DNA of 53,566 nt from Opitutaceae bacterium (GTDB taxonomy: Bacteria; Verrucomicrobiota; Verrucomicrobiia; Opitutales; Opitutaceae): the NCBI GenBank assembly GCA_030648295.1, contig JAUSID010000107.1, positions 1 to 53,566 of the forward strand, read 5' to 3'. A program made the translations under genes and the position numbers. Position 1 is the stretch's first letter, and every line of letters starts with the position of its first letter. Below the pieces are notes generated by a model that searched no databases, was not told where the DNA came from, and saw only the letters and a program-made list of their open reading frames with translations. Positions 16,483 through 25,180 of the stretch are shown here, one piece after another.

Positions 16483-19320
16483 TTAAGGAGTCGGATGCGG
16501 ACTGGGCGGCGCAGGGATCGGCTGCCCGGGCGGTGATGCTGCCGGCGGCGATGAAGGTTTCGTTTCCGCGCCCGCAGGTTTGTCCGACTCGGGTGGACGG
16601 GGGCGAGGGTCATGGCCCTCGGGCGCGAGCGAGCGCAAGAAGTTCGTCGGACCAAGGACGAATGCCCACTGCGGCTTCTGCAACGTACCGGTGAGTTTCA
16701 CCTCGAGTGCATTCGAGAGCGGCGTGAGGACGGCGCCCACCACGCTCTTGATCAGGTTTCCGCTCTCCTGGAAGGGGAACACCTTGGCGTTGAAATCCAG
16801 CTCGCGACGATCGAGCCAATACTCTCCGTGGGCATCGACGGCCGAGTTGTCGCCGCGCAAGGCAATTTCGGGGAATACCAGCTTTTTGCCGTCTACCTTG
16901 AAGTTCGCTCGCGCCGAAGTGAACCGAAGCGCGGTGAAGGTGAACAATTCGGAAAGCGCGCCCAGCAGAGGCACCTCGCCAATCTCCGCGCCCTGCAGCA
17001 CGACGTTGCCGCCCCCCTTGTAGCTGAAAGGATCAGCGTATTGACCTTCTGCGGACGCGCCGATGTCGAGCCGCACGTTGGCCTTCTGCTGTACGAATTT
17101 ACCCGGCGCGCCGGGCGGGCGCCCTTGCTGGTGCGCGAAGAATTGCTCCAGCGAAGCGGCGACCTCGCCGAGATTGGCGTTCTTGAGGTTGAAGTCGAAC
17201 CCCAGCCGCTGCTGCTTCTCCGGTCCGGACAATCGCGCGTGCGCGTTCGCCGTCCCGCCGCCAAACCGCGCATCGAGCCGGTCGACCACGAGGTCGTCGT
17301 CATTCAACACCGCGGTGAAGGACACATCCTGGAGGGGAAATTCGTGAAAGCGAAACTCGCCCGCCGTCTGCGCCTCGATTCGCACTTTCTGGTGTCGTTC
17401 CGCCGCGCCGGGGCCGTCGAACCGGGCCTGCACGCGGAGCTCCGGTGCACCGGTGATCTGGAAGGCGCTGAAGAGCGTCGCGCCGAGCGGCTGCATCGCT
17501 TGCGCGATGAGACCGAGTTCGTGACTGGAGTCCGCCTTCAGCTCCAGTGTGCTCCAGTCGTGTGTCTCCGGATTCGTGCGCAGCGTGAACGTGCCGCGCG
17601 CCGCGCCGGCGCCCCGGCGGGTCAGCACTTCCAGTCCGTCGAAATGGGATGGCCGGATGAAAATCCGCGTCCGCACGTGATCGAACGCGACGCCGCGCAC
17701 GATGGCGGACGGCGCGTCGCCGAAAACGAAAACCGAGGTCAGCCGGGAGTTGCCCCAGGTGCCGGCGACGTCGACGCTCGCCGTCGGCGGGACGGCGGGG
17801 AATTGGAGCTGTTGAAAAAAACCGGACCACCAGTCACGAAACCAACCCGAGATGTCCATCGGCCGCAGCCGGCCTTGCAGCAGGAACCGGTAGGCCCGGG
17901 TCCGCAGATCCTGTTCGAATGAACCACGGGCAAAATTGGCACCCATGCGCGCGAAGGCCTCGGGCGAGAAAAACCGGCGGCCATCGAACTCGACGACGGC
18001 GTGACCCGACTCCATCGATACGCCATACGCGTTGATGCCGGTGAGGGCGACCGTGGCAGACGCGCGTTCGAAGTTCCAGCCGTCGGCGAGCCGCACTTCG
18101 GCGGTGGAGCAGTCGAGCGTCGCGAAGTCGAAGTACTGGCGAACATTCAGCCGCAATCGTTCGCTGATCGGTGTGAGCACGCCGGGGGACAATGCGCCAC
18201 TGAGGCGCAAGACGGCGTTCCGCTTCGCGACATCCGTTTCCAGCTGCATGCCCAGCGGCTGGCCCATGAAGTTCATGGCCACGAAGCCGTCGGCGCGCGG
18301 GAACGGTCGCGGGAAGAGCAGCGCCGACACGGCGTGCAGCGAAGTCCCGAAGCCGCTGACCGCGTCGGCCGTGAGTTCCAGGGAGCGCGGTTCAAAGTTC
18401 AATCCGCGCGACTCCAGCCGGCCGTACGCCACGGCGCGCAAGCTCTCGATGGCCGCCTGCGAACGCACGTGGCAGTCGCGGGCGGACAGCTCCACGCGTG
18501 AAATGGTGGGGCCGTCGAGAAACAGAACCCGGGTGGTGGCTTCCACCATGCTGGCCTCGAGCGCAAGAGGCTGCTCGAGTTTCACCCGGCGCGTGAGCAG
18601 CCGCACATTAGCGGCGGGTGAGCCGGATTCGGAGGGCGCGAGTTCCACGGCGAGCACCGGTTGCTCCAGATTTTGCAGGTGCTTCGCCGCCGCCATCGCC
18701 TGCCGGCAATACTCCGGGAACTGCCGCCGGAGAATTTGGATCATCGCGCGTGAATCCACTTCCCCGCGGCGGCGTGGGAGAGGCACGGCGCCGCGCGCGG
18801 TCACGATCAGGTTTGCTACCCGCGAACTCAGTTGCTGAACCAGCAGTTCGTGCTCGGCGAACTGAAGCGTCGCGTCGAGATTGCTCACCAGTTCCTCCGG
18901 CGCACCCGATCCCGTCAGCATCGTGGGCACGGTCGCGCTCGCGTCGATGATCCGGATCTCGGTCGGCTCGAGCCGGCCGACACTCAGCATCCAGAGGTTG
19001 AACCGCACGTAAATGGCGCGTGCCTTGATGATCGGCTCCGGAAATTCCGTCATCGAGAGCCGCGCGTTTTCGACCAGCACGCGGCCGGTGGGATCGAGCG
19101 AGGTGCGGCTGAACGTGGCGCGCAGCCCGGACGCGGCGAGCCGCTGCTCGAGTTCCTGGAGAACGAACTTCGGGACGGCGAGTTCGTTCGTGGAAAGTAT
19201 ATACAGCTGCAGCGTGAGCAGGAGGGCGAGCGCGAGCCAGATCGTCCAGAGCACGAACGAGCCCACGGCGCCGGCGATGCCAACGAGGCTTCGCCATAGA
19301 ACTGAACCGCTCTCGTTCAT
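16483..19320 (-). CDS. AsmA/TamB-like membrane-anchored protein
   Basis: A 945-aa protein with one N-terminal membrane anchor (SFVLWTIWLALALLLTLQLY, residues 18-37), then a long beta-rich periplasmic region. The C-terminal third has the AsmA-like pattern GGGNVVLQGAEIGEVPLLG followed by FTALRFTSARANFKVDGKK and WLDRRELDFNAKVFPF, and ends in a Pro-rich tail. Relatives act in lipid transport or outer-membrane assembly. I chose ATG 19320; the 22 codons upstream look non-coding. It begins 114 bp after the DUF4340 gene on the same strand, so it may be the last gene of that operon. Function here is inferred from the fold class only. Confidence 0.65.
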   Translation of the reverse strand: MNESGSVLWRSLVGIAGAVGSFVLWTIWLALALLLTLQLYILSTNELAVPKFVLQELEQRLAASGLRATFSRTSLDPTGRVLVENARLSMTEFPEPIIKARAIYVRFNLWMLSVGRLEPTEIRIIDASATVPTMLTGSGAPEELVSNLDATLQFAEHELLVQQLSSRVANLIVTARGAVPLPRRRGEVDSRAMIQILRRQFPEYCRQAMAAAKHLQNLEQPVLAVELAPSESGSPAANVRLLTRRVKLEQPLALEASMVEATTRVLFLDGPTISRVELSARDCHVRSQAAIESLRAVAYGRLESRGLNFEPRSLELTADAVSGFGTSLHAVSALLFPRPFPRADGFVAMNFMGQPLGMQLETDVAKRNAVLRLSGALSPGVLTPISERLRLNVRQYFDFATLDCSTAEVRLADGWNFERASATVALTGINAYGVSMESGHAVVEFDGRRFFSPEAFARMGANFARGSFEQDLRTRAYRFLLQGRLRPMDISGWFRDWWSGFFQQLQFPAVPPTASVDVAGTWGNSRLTSVFVFGDAPSAIVRGVAFDHVRTRIFIRPSHFDGLEVLTRRGAGAARGTFTLRTNPETHDWSTLELKADSSHELGLIAQAMQPLGATLFSAFQITGAPELRVQARFDGPGAAERHQKVRIEAQTAGEFRFHEFPLQDVSFTAVLNDDDLVVDRLDARFGGGTANAHARLSGPEKQQRLGFDFNLKNANLGEVAASLEQFFAHQQGRPPGAPGKFVQQKANVRLDIGASAEGQYADPFSYKGGGNVVLQGAEIGEVPLLGALSELFTFTALRFTSARANFKVDGKKLVFPEIALRGDNSAVDAHGEYWLDRRELDFNAKVFPFQESGNLIKSVVGAVLTPLSNALEVKLTGTLQKPQWAFVLGPTNFLRSLAPEGHDPRPRPPESDKPAGAETKPSSPPAASPPGQPIPAPPSPHPTP

Positions 19321-19434
19321 TTCAGCAGCGTCCCGGCTTGGGGCGAGCCATGGCGTATCCTTGCAGCTCCGCACCAGGAGCGGCAACCGGTGACCGGATC
19401 CGATGGCATCATGGTGACGGCAGAGACCCGCCGC

Positions 19435-21426
19435 CTACGGCTTCGGTGCCGGCGGCGGGCCCGGATCACGCGGCCCATATGTCAGCGCCCAAATCGCGTC
19501 GAGCAGGGGTTGCTCGATTTCAAATATGGCATCGATTTCCTTGGAGCCGGCCACTTGTTGGGCGCCGCCGAGCCGGTCGGTCAGGAAAAGGGAGAGGGTG
19601 CTCGTCTGCTCCGAGCCGGCGGCCACGGGCAACGCGACGGTCGCGTCGAGCCGATAGCGCCACGCGCGTTCCTCGCCGCCCAGCATCACCTTTTCGGGAA
19701 ACGTATCGCGGAGGAATTGGGCCGCCTGCAGTTTGCGCAGCCCGGCGACCACGGTTTGCAGCGCGGTCGCGTTTGGCACTGTGGCGGCGGGCTGGCCGCT
19801 GGCGTCGAGCGTCGTCTCGAACACCGCTTGGTTCGAGATTAGGTCGACAATTTTCAGCGCGGTGACCCGGGCGGTGTTTGGAAATTCGTAGATGAGGCGC
19901 TGGCGCCAGGCGATTGGATCGGTGCGCAGATCACGAAGGATTTCCGCATCGATCGAATAGATCGACGTTCCGGGATCGGAGGGCGTCCCGACGCGGGCAT
20001 ACACCCGATCGCGTTGCCGCGCTTCGGTGCCGAGTTGGAGCAACAGCGGCGTGGCGGCGCCGGTAATCGTCAGGGTGACCTCGCGTTCGGGGCGATTGAA
20101 TCCCCAATTCTCGAGATCGGCATTCGTCGGCGCGTCGCCCTCGAATGATTTCGCGGAAAGCAGCGTGAGCTGGTTCAAGAGCCGCTGCACCGCCGTCCCA
20201 TCGGCCGGCTGTGTCTGCGGGCCCTGCCCGCCGGCGCTGCGCCGCAGAATCTGCCACGGGCTGTCCGGGTTGGCCGCATCCAGCCGCTGCAGCGTGATCG
20301 GAGACTGGTTCGATAGAATCGGCGCCGTGATGGTGACGGCCGTGATGGCGCGCGGATCAAACTCCAGGAACCGGCGTTCGCGCAGGCTCACCTGCGCGTT
20401 GCGCAGCTTGTCGGTCAACCGCGCCGGGACCACGACGGTGAAAAGTGCAGTGCGGTTGTCCAGCTGCGCGAGGTATTCAGTCTCCTGTGACTTCGCCGCC
20501 GCCGTCGAAGCCGCCGAACCCGCCGCGGCCGGAGGGACCGGAGCGACCGGGTCGCCCAGGAAAAGCGTTTCATGGCGGTTGTTACCTTCGAGGGTGATGC
20601 GAAAATTAGGCGCGGCCGACGGCAGCGTGGCGGGCGCAGGGGGATTGAATGTTTTCGGCCGCAGCGCATTCAGTTCGCTGATCGTCGTGTCGATTTCCAG
20701 CTTGCTGGCGCTGGCAATGATCGGCGTCTCGAACCGCCACCGATTCGATTGATTCGAATCGCGGCGAATCCGCGTGCGCAATCCGGCCGCGACCGCCGCA
20801 CGCGTCTGATCGCCGGCACTGGTCTGGATGGTCAGCGAGCGCGCCTCGAACACCGGGATGGTGAGCAGCGTGTCGGCCCGCAGCTTTTCCAGCGGCAGCG
20901 AAAGCGCGTCGAGCAGCGAGCGGTTCACGACATGCACCCGCTCGCCATTGGGAGAAAGCACGTAAAGCCGGTTGCCGATATTCGTCTTGTCCCCGATTCG
21001 GAGTATCGTGGCGGTCGCGCCGTCGGGACCCGACCCCAACGTCACGGTGAGGCGCGGTTTTTCCAACCCGTAGTCAGCCAGGGTCGGGTTGGCATTCCGG
21101 CCCAAATCACGCGTGGGAAAGGAGGTCTCGTGCTCGAGCAATTGCAGCTCCGTGATGATGCTGGTGACGGCATGCGCATTGGCCGGCCAGTCGAGCGGCT
21201 TGGTGAGAAACCAACTGTCGCGCTCCTTCAACGCCAGACTGTACGTCACGCCCGGTGCCGCGCTCGCCACCTCGATCCTACGGATGTCGGCCGTCTCCGC
21301 GCCGAGCACGCGATTGCGCGCCTGCACCGACGCGGCTTCGGTCTGCCAGTTCCGTTCAAACTTAAAGATGAAGAAGAACAGCGCGACGTTCAGGAAAACC
21401 AGGACGAGCGTGACTTTGGTGCGCAT
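19435..21426 (-). CDS. DUF4340 domain protein, membrane-anchored
   Basis: A 663-aa protein with one N-terminal transmembrane segment (LVLVFLNVALFFFIFKF) and several repeats of the DUF4340 pattern, for example VTYSLALKERDSWFLTKPL and WPANAHAVTSIITELQLL. Relatives are encoded directly after GldG-type genes, as here, and are thought to work with that ABC complex at the cell surface. It starts 78 bp downstream of the GldG-like gene. Two regions (about residues 240-330 and 460-660) appear to be copies of the same domain. The molecular activity is unknown. Confidence 0.8.
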   Translation of the reverse strand: MRTKVTLVLVFLNVALFFFIFKFERNWQTEAASVQARNRVLGAETADIRRIEVASAAPGVTYSLALKERDSWFLTKPLDWPANAHAVTSIITELQLLEHETSFPTRDLGRNANPTLADYGLEKPRLTVTLGSGPDGATATILRIGDKTNIGNRLYVLSPNGERVHVVNRSLLDALSLPLEKLRADTLLTIPVFEARSLTIQTSAGDQTRAAVAAGLRTRIRRDSNQSNRWRFETPIIASASKLEIDTTISELNALRPKTFNPPAPATLPSAAPNFRITLEGNNRHETLFLGDPVAPVPPAAAGSAASTAAAKSQETEYLAQLDNRTALFTVVVPARLTDKLRNAQVSLRERRFLEFDPRAITAVTITAPILSNQSPITLQRLDAANPDSPWQILRRSAGGQGPQTQPADGTAVQRLLNQLTLLSAKSFEGDAPTNADLENWGFNRPEREVTLTITGAATPLLLQLGTEARQRDRVYARVGTPSDPGTSIYSIDAEILRDLRTDPIAWRQRLIYEFPNTARVTALKIVDLISNQAVFETTLDASGQPAATVPNATALQTVVAGLRKLQAAQFLRDTFPEKVMLGGEERAWRYRLDATVALPVAAGSEQTSTLSLFLTDRLGGAQQVAGSKEIDAIFEIEQPLLDAIWALTYGPRDPGPPPAPKP

Positions 21427-21504
21427 GGGTGGAGCAGACGCCGGCGTTCAGGATTCGGACGTCAGACGGCAGGCGACACAAGAACTCTGGCGCGGCGGTT
21501 TCAT

Positions 21505-22983
21505 TTACGTTCGCCTCGTCCAGTAGACGATGAGCCCCATCAGCAGGGTCGCCCCCGGGAGGCCAAGCAGCAGCGCGTAGCGCAGCTTCATGAAGTCGCC
21601 GGAGCTGAGTGCGAGTTGGAAGCGCTGGATCGGCCGCGGCGCGACGTTGATCTGCTGCTCGCGGTCGACGGTCCAGTTCACCGCGCCGAGAAAAACCGGC
21701 ATGTTGCCGAGATAGCCGATCCGCTGGTTCGACACAAAGTCGCCCGCGCCAAACACGACCAGCCGGCCGCCGCGCACGCTGAAAGGCAGGTTGTCGCGCA
21801 CCGACACGCGCTCCGACGCCACCGCGACCGCCAGGCGATCCTCGGGCGGGATTCCCTTCAGCGGCCTGATGTCACTCGCATCGCGGACCGGCGGTGGCCG
21901 GGAGTAGGCCACTTCGCCCCATGCCGTCGTCGAGGTCGCGGCGATTGGCACCACGGTCAGCCCGGTGGCGCTCGAGCGGCCGGGATCGGGCCTGACCGTC
22001 CGCGTGTAGCCGAAGCGCAGCGCGAAATCATTGTTCACGAGCGTTTGCGTGACCGGGTGCTTCTCGTCGAACGCGCGGACGATCAGGTCGAGGTCGTCGG
22101 TGATGCTGTGCGGATCGGTGTCGACGACGACGTCGTTGTCCACCAGCACGCCCCAATCGAGCAGAAGCTCGTCCAGCCCGAGCCAGGCGACGCTGCGTCC
22201 CGGTGGCAGAAGCAGGATGAGGCGGCCGGCATTGACGCTCAGATATTGCCGCAGCAGTTCCTGTTCGGCGGGCGGATAGGCGGCCTGGGGTGCGATCGCG
22301 ACGAGTAGCGCGACGTCGGCCGGGATTTTGCGGGTGGTGGAAAGCTCGATTGTATTGACGGCAAAATTACGGACACGCAATTCGTCGCGGAGGACGGACA
22401 AGCCCCGCGCCGGATCGACGTCGTTCGGCTGGAGCTCGCCATGGCCGACGAGGAAATAGATTCGCTGCCGCGCGGGGCGGGAGACGTCGAGGATGGCGTC
22501 GGTGACGACCTGTTCGCCGCGGAACGCCTGCCGCACGCGGTTTTTCACCTGGTACAGCTCGTCGATCGTGACCGCGCGCCGTTTGTCGCCGCTGCGCAGG
22601 ACGAGCACGTTGGGCTGCTCGATGCCGAGTTCCTCCGCCTTGCGCCGATCCTGATAGACGTCGATGAACTCGGTCGTGATCCGGCCCACCGCGTTGGTCT
22701 CGGTCGCGTGAACATACTCGTGCAACAGCCCGCGTACTTCCGGGCTGTCGTTGTTCTCCGACAGGGTGACCACGATTTGCACGGGCTGTGCCAGCGCCTT
22801 CAGGTATGAGACGGTTTCCGGCGAAAGGGAAAACCGCCGGTGCTGCGTCAGGTCAAACCGCCACGCGTGATTCCGCGCCACGTAGTTCAATCCTCCGAAG
22901 AAGGTCAGGAAAAGCACCGCCTGGAGCACGAGGTTGAGCGTGCGAACCCAGCGAGCGGCGCGAAAACTGTCGAAGGCAGGCAC
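21505..22983 (-). CDS. GldG-like ABC-associated membrane protein
   Basis: A 492-aa protein with a transmembrane segment near the N-terminus (LVLQAVLFLTFFGGLNYV) and another at the C-terminus (LLLGLPGATLLMGLIVYW). The region between them carries the GldG/ABC_transp_aux signature: RFDLTQHRRFSLSPETV, a glutamine amidotransferase-like fold with YFLVGHGE, and RLILLLPPG. Translation starts at GTG, overlapping the upstream permease stop as TAGTG, which indicates translational coupling. In Bacteroidota the homologue belongs to gliding or secretion systems; in this lineage its substrate is unknown. Confidence 0.85.
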   Translation of the reverse strand: MPAFDSFRAARWVRTLNLVLQAVLFLTFFGGLNYVARNHAWRFDLTQHRRFSLSPETVSYLKALAQPVQIVVTLSENNDSPEVRGLLHEYVHATETNAVGRITTEFIDVYQDRRKAEELGIEQPNVLVLRSGDKRRAVTIDELYQVKNRVRQAFRGEQVVTDAILDVSRPARQRIYFLVGHGELQPNDVDPARGLSVLRDELRVRNFAVNTIELSTTRKIPADVALLVAIAPQAAYPPAEQELLRQYLSVNAGRLILLLPPGRSVAWLGLDELLLDWGVLVDNDVVVDTDPHSITDDLDLIVRAFDEKHPVTQTLVNNDFALRFGYTRTVRPDPGRSSATGLTVVPIAATSTTAWGEVAYSRPPPVRDASDIRPLKGIPPEDRLAVAVASERVSVRDNLPFSVRGGRLVVFGAGDFVSNQRIGYLGNMPVFLGAVNWTVDREQQINVAPRPIQRFQLALSSGDFMKLRYALLLGLPGATLLMGLIVYWTRRT

Positions 22984-23744
22984 TAGGAATGAAGCAGTTT
23001 CGCCTCGACGCCGAGGATGCTGAAGATCAGCGCGAGGGTCGTTCCGCTCAGATAGAACAACAGCTGTCGCGTATCGATGACCCCGCGGGTGAAGTCATCG
23101 CGGTGCACGAAAATCTGGGCGTAATCGACCGCGGCCTTGAACACCGCCATCGTGTCGCGCTTGATCCAGTCGGTCTGCGTGATGAAACCGCCGCCGACGA
23201 TCAACGCGAAGAGCATCGAGAAACTAAGGATGCCGGCGACAGCCTGGTTGCGCGAAATCGAGCTGGCGAACACGCCGATGCCCACGAAGAGCAGCCCCGA
23301 CACGGCGATGAACGCGTAACCACCGACCAGCGGGCCGAGGTCGATGAAGCGCGCGTCGCCGGAAAAACGTTTCAGGATGTAGAAGAAGCCGCCGGTGGAC
23401 GCCCACAACGTAATGTAGAGGAGGTAGGCGGCGCCATATTTGCCCAGCACCACCTCGGTCGTCGTGACCGGGGTCGTCAAAAGCGTCTCAATCGTCCCGA
23501 GCCGGCGCTCCTCCGCCAGGCATTTCATCGTGAGTAGCGGCACCATGAAAAAAACCGGCAGCCAGAAGAATTGGAAGAACTGGTGCGCGGGCGAAATCTC
23601 CTGCGGCGCCTTGCTGTAGGTTTCGAGAATCCCGCTGAACATGAAACCCATGAAGCCGAGAAACGCCGTCGCCGCGATGTACGTGCTGGGCGAGACGAGC
23701 AGCATCCGGATTTCATGGCTGAGCAACGTCAGGAAATGCTTCAT
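22983..23744 (-). CDS. ABC-2 type permease, GldF-like
   Basis: A 253-aa inner-membrane protein with about six hydrophobic segments, for example TYIAATAFLGFMGFMFSG and VSGLLFVGIGVFASSIS. It contains the ABC-2 hallmark LLTMKCLAEERRLGTIETLLTTPVTTTEVVLGK, in which the EERRLGT...LLTTPV stretch contacts the ATPase. It is the permease partner of the ATPase 85 bp upstream and overlaps the GldG-like gene downstream by one base. Confidence 0.88.
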   Translation of the reverse strand: MKHFLTLLSHEIRMLLVSPSTYIAATAFLGFMGFMFSGILETYSKAPQEISPAHQFFQFFWLPVFFMVPLLTMKCLAEERRLGTIETLLTTPVTTTEVVLGKYGAAYLLYITLWASTGGFFYILKRFSGDARFIDLGPLVGGYAFIAVSGLLFVGIGVFASSISRNQAVAGILSFSMLFALIVGGGFITQTDWIKRDTMAVFKAAVDYAQIFVHRDDFTRGVIDTRQLLFYLSGTTLALIFSILGVEAKLLHS

Positions 23745-23829
23745 TTTCTTCCGCCGTGGCGGGCAAAGTTGATACGGCTGGGACGGGAATTCGACCGCGC
23801 GAAGCGGGCGTCAGGCATGAGGTGAGACT

Positions 23830-24864
23830 TCACGATTGGCCGTTTGCTCCCTCGTTATCGGTTCGCGCCGCCGGCGGCGGAGCCGTGGGGATCACCGCAT
23901 CCCAGCTGCGCCGGGTGGCGGCCAGGAAGACATCCTCCAGCGTGGGGTGGGTGCGGCTCAGCGCGCGAACGCGGAGATTTTGAGCGAGCAGGGTCCGGAG
24001 CAAAGTTTCCCCGAGTTCGTCCTCGCGATCGGTATTCAGCCGCAGGTGACGGAACCCGCCTGCATCCGGCTCGCCCTGGCTGGCGATGCGCAGCGTCGGA
24101 TCGATTTCGCCGAGCACCGCCGGCAGCGCGCCGATGTCGCCGGCGACCTGGAGCTCGTAACTCGAATGGCCGAAGATTTCGCGGCGGAGGTCGGCCGGCG
24201 TGCCCTGGGCGACGACGCGACCCTGGTTGATGATCAGCACGCGATCGCAGGTCACTTCGATCTCCGGCAGGATGTGCGACGAAATGATGACCGTCATCCG
24301 GCCGCGGAGGCTGCCAATGAGATCGCGCACGATCAGGATCTGGTGCGGATCGAGGCCGATGGTGGGCTCGTCCATGATGATCACGGGCGGCTCCGCCAGG
24401 ATGGCCTCGGCGATGCCGACGCGCTGCCGGTACCCCTTCGAGAGCTGCCCGATGATCTTGTGGCGGACCCGCTTCAAGTCGCAGATCTCGAGCACCTCGT
24501 CGATCCGGGGACCGAGCTTGCGGCGCGGAACCTCCTTCAGCCGCCCGCGAAAATACATGTATTCGGAAACCCGCATGTCTTCCGGCAGCGGGTTGTTTTC
24601 CGGCATGTAGCCGATCCGCCGCTTGATTTCATGGGGCTGCGTCGCGACCGAGATGCCGCCGATCCGCACCGTGCCCGAGGTGGCGGGCAGGTAACCGGTG
24701 AGGATCCGCATGGTGGTCGACTTGCCGGCGCCGTTTGGCCCGAGGAAACCCACGATCTCGCCGCGCGAAACGCTGAACGTGATGTCGTTCACGGCCGTCA
24801 CCCCGCCGTAGGTTTTAACCAGGCGGGAGACTTCGATCGCGGGAGTGGAGGGACTAAGGGACAA
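23830..24864 (-). CDS. ABC transporter ATP-binding protein, GldA/NosF-like
   Basis: A 344-aa ATPase with Walker A GPNGAGKST, about residue 40, signature LSKGYRQRVGIAEA, Walker B VIIMDEPTIGLDP and the H-loop SSHILPE. A C-terminal extension of about 100 residues resembles the regulatory tail of ABC-2 exporters. It energises the permease that follows. The start is unusual: the first in-frame codon that keeps the family N-terminus is TTG at 24864, six bases from inverted-repeat element A1, without a Shine-Dalgarno site. Its leader is the heptamer-like AGTCCCTTGTCCCTT. The element insertion may have replaced the original leader. Confidence 0.88.
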   Translation of the reverse strand: MSLSPSTPAIEVSRLVKTYGGVTAVNDITFSVSRGEIVGFLGPNGAGKSTTMRILTGYLPATSGTVRIGGISVATQPHEIKRRIGYMPENNPLPEDMRVSEYMYFRGRLKEVPRRKLGPRIDEVLEICDLKRVRHKIIGQLSKGYRQRVGIAEAILAEPPVIIMDEPTIGLDPHQILIVRDLIGSLRGRMTVIISSHILPEIEVTCDRVLIINQGRVVAQGTPADLRREIFGHSSYELQVAGDIGALPAVLGEIDPTLRIASQGEPDAGGFRHLRLNTDREDELGETLLRTLLAQNLRVRALSRTHPTLEDVFLAATRRSWDAVIPTAPPPAARTDNEGANGQS

Positions 24865-24869
24865 GGGAC

Positions 24870-25120
24870 TAGCCGGGAAATTTCACACTCTGCTCCGCTG
24901 CGAACGCACAGCGTGTTCGCTTGTGCCGTGCGCCGGCGCGCGCTCCACGATTTCCCGGCTAAGGGCAAAACCCGCCGCAGGCGGGTAAACCGCGGCGGCT
25001 TGTGCGCCTCCGGCGCATTTTGCATTTAGCCCGCATGAACGCGGGGCGCTCGCCGGAACATGGGGAGGTTGGCGGTCAGACACGGGTGAAGACCATTTCA
25101 GGTGTGAAAAATGCGGGCTA
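24870..25120. repeat. Composite element A1 + linker + B2
   Basis: A1 is 24870-24961 (92 bp), with perfect 12-bp ends TAGCCGGGAAAT and ATTTCCCGGCTA. The linker, 24962-25026, has outer arms GCAAAA/TTTTGC enclosing two hairpins, ACCCGCC-GCA-GGCGGGT and TGCGCC-TCC-GGCGCA (25003-25017). B2, 25027-25120 (94 bp), has ends TAGCCCGCAT and ATGCGGGCTA. The same order A-linker-B recurs at 35974-36190. This block fills the gap between birA and the ABC operon. Confidence 0.8.
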
Positions 25121-25180
25121 GAGACGGAAAAGACAAGGGACCACGTTGGGCAAGGACAAGTGCCCATGCGTTGCGGCGCG

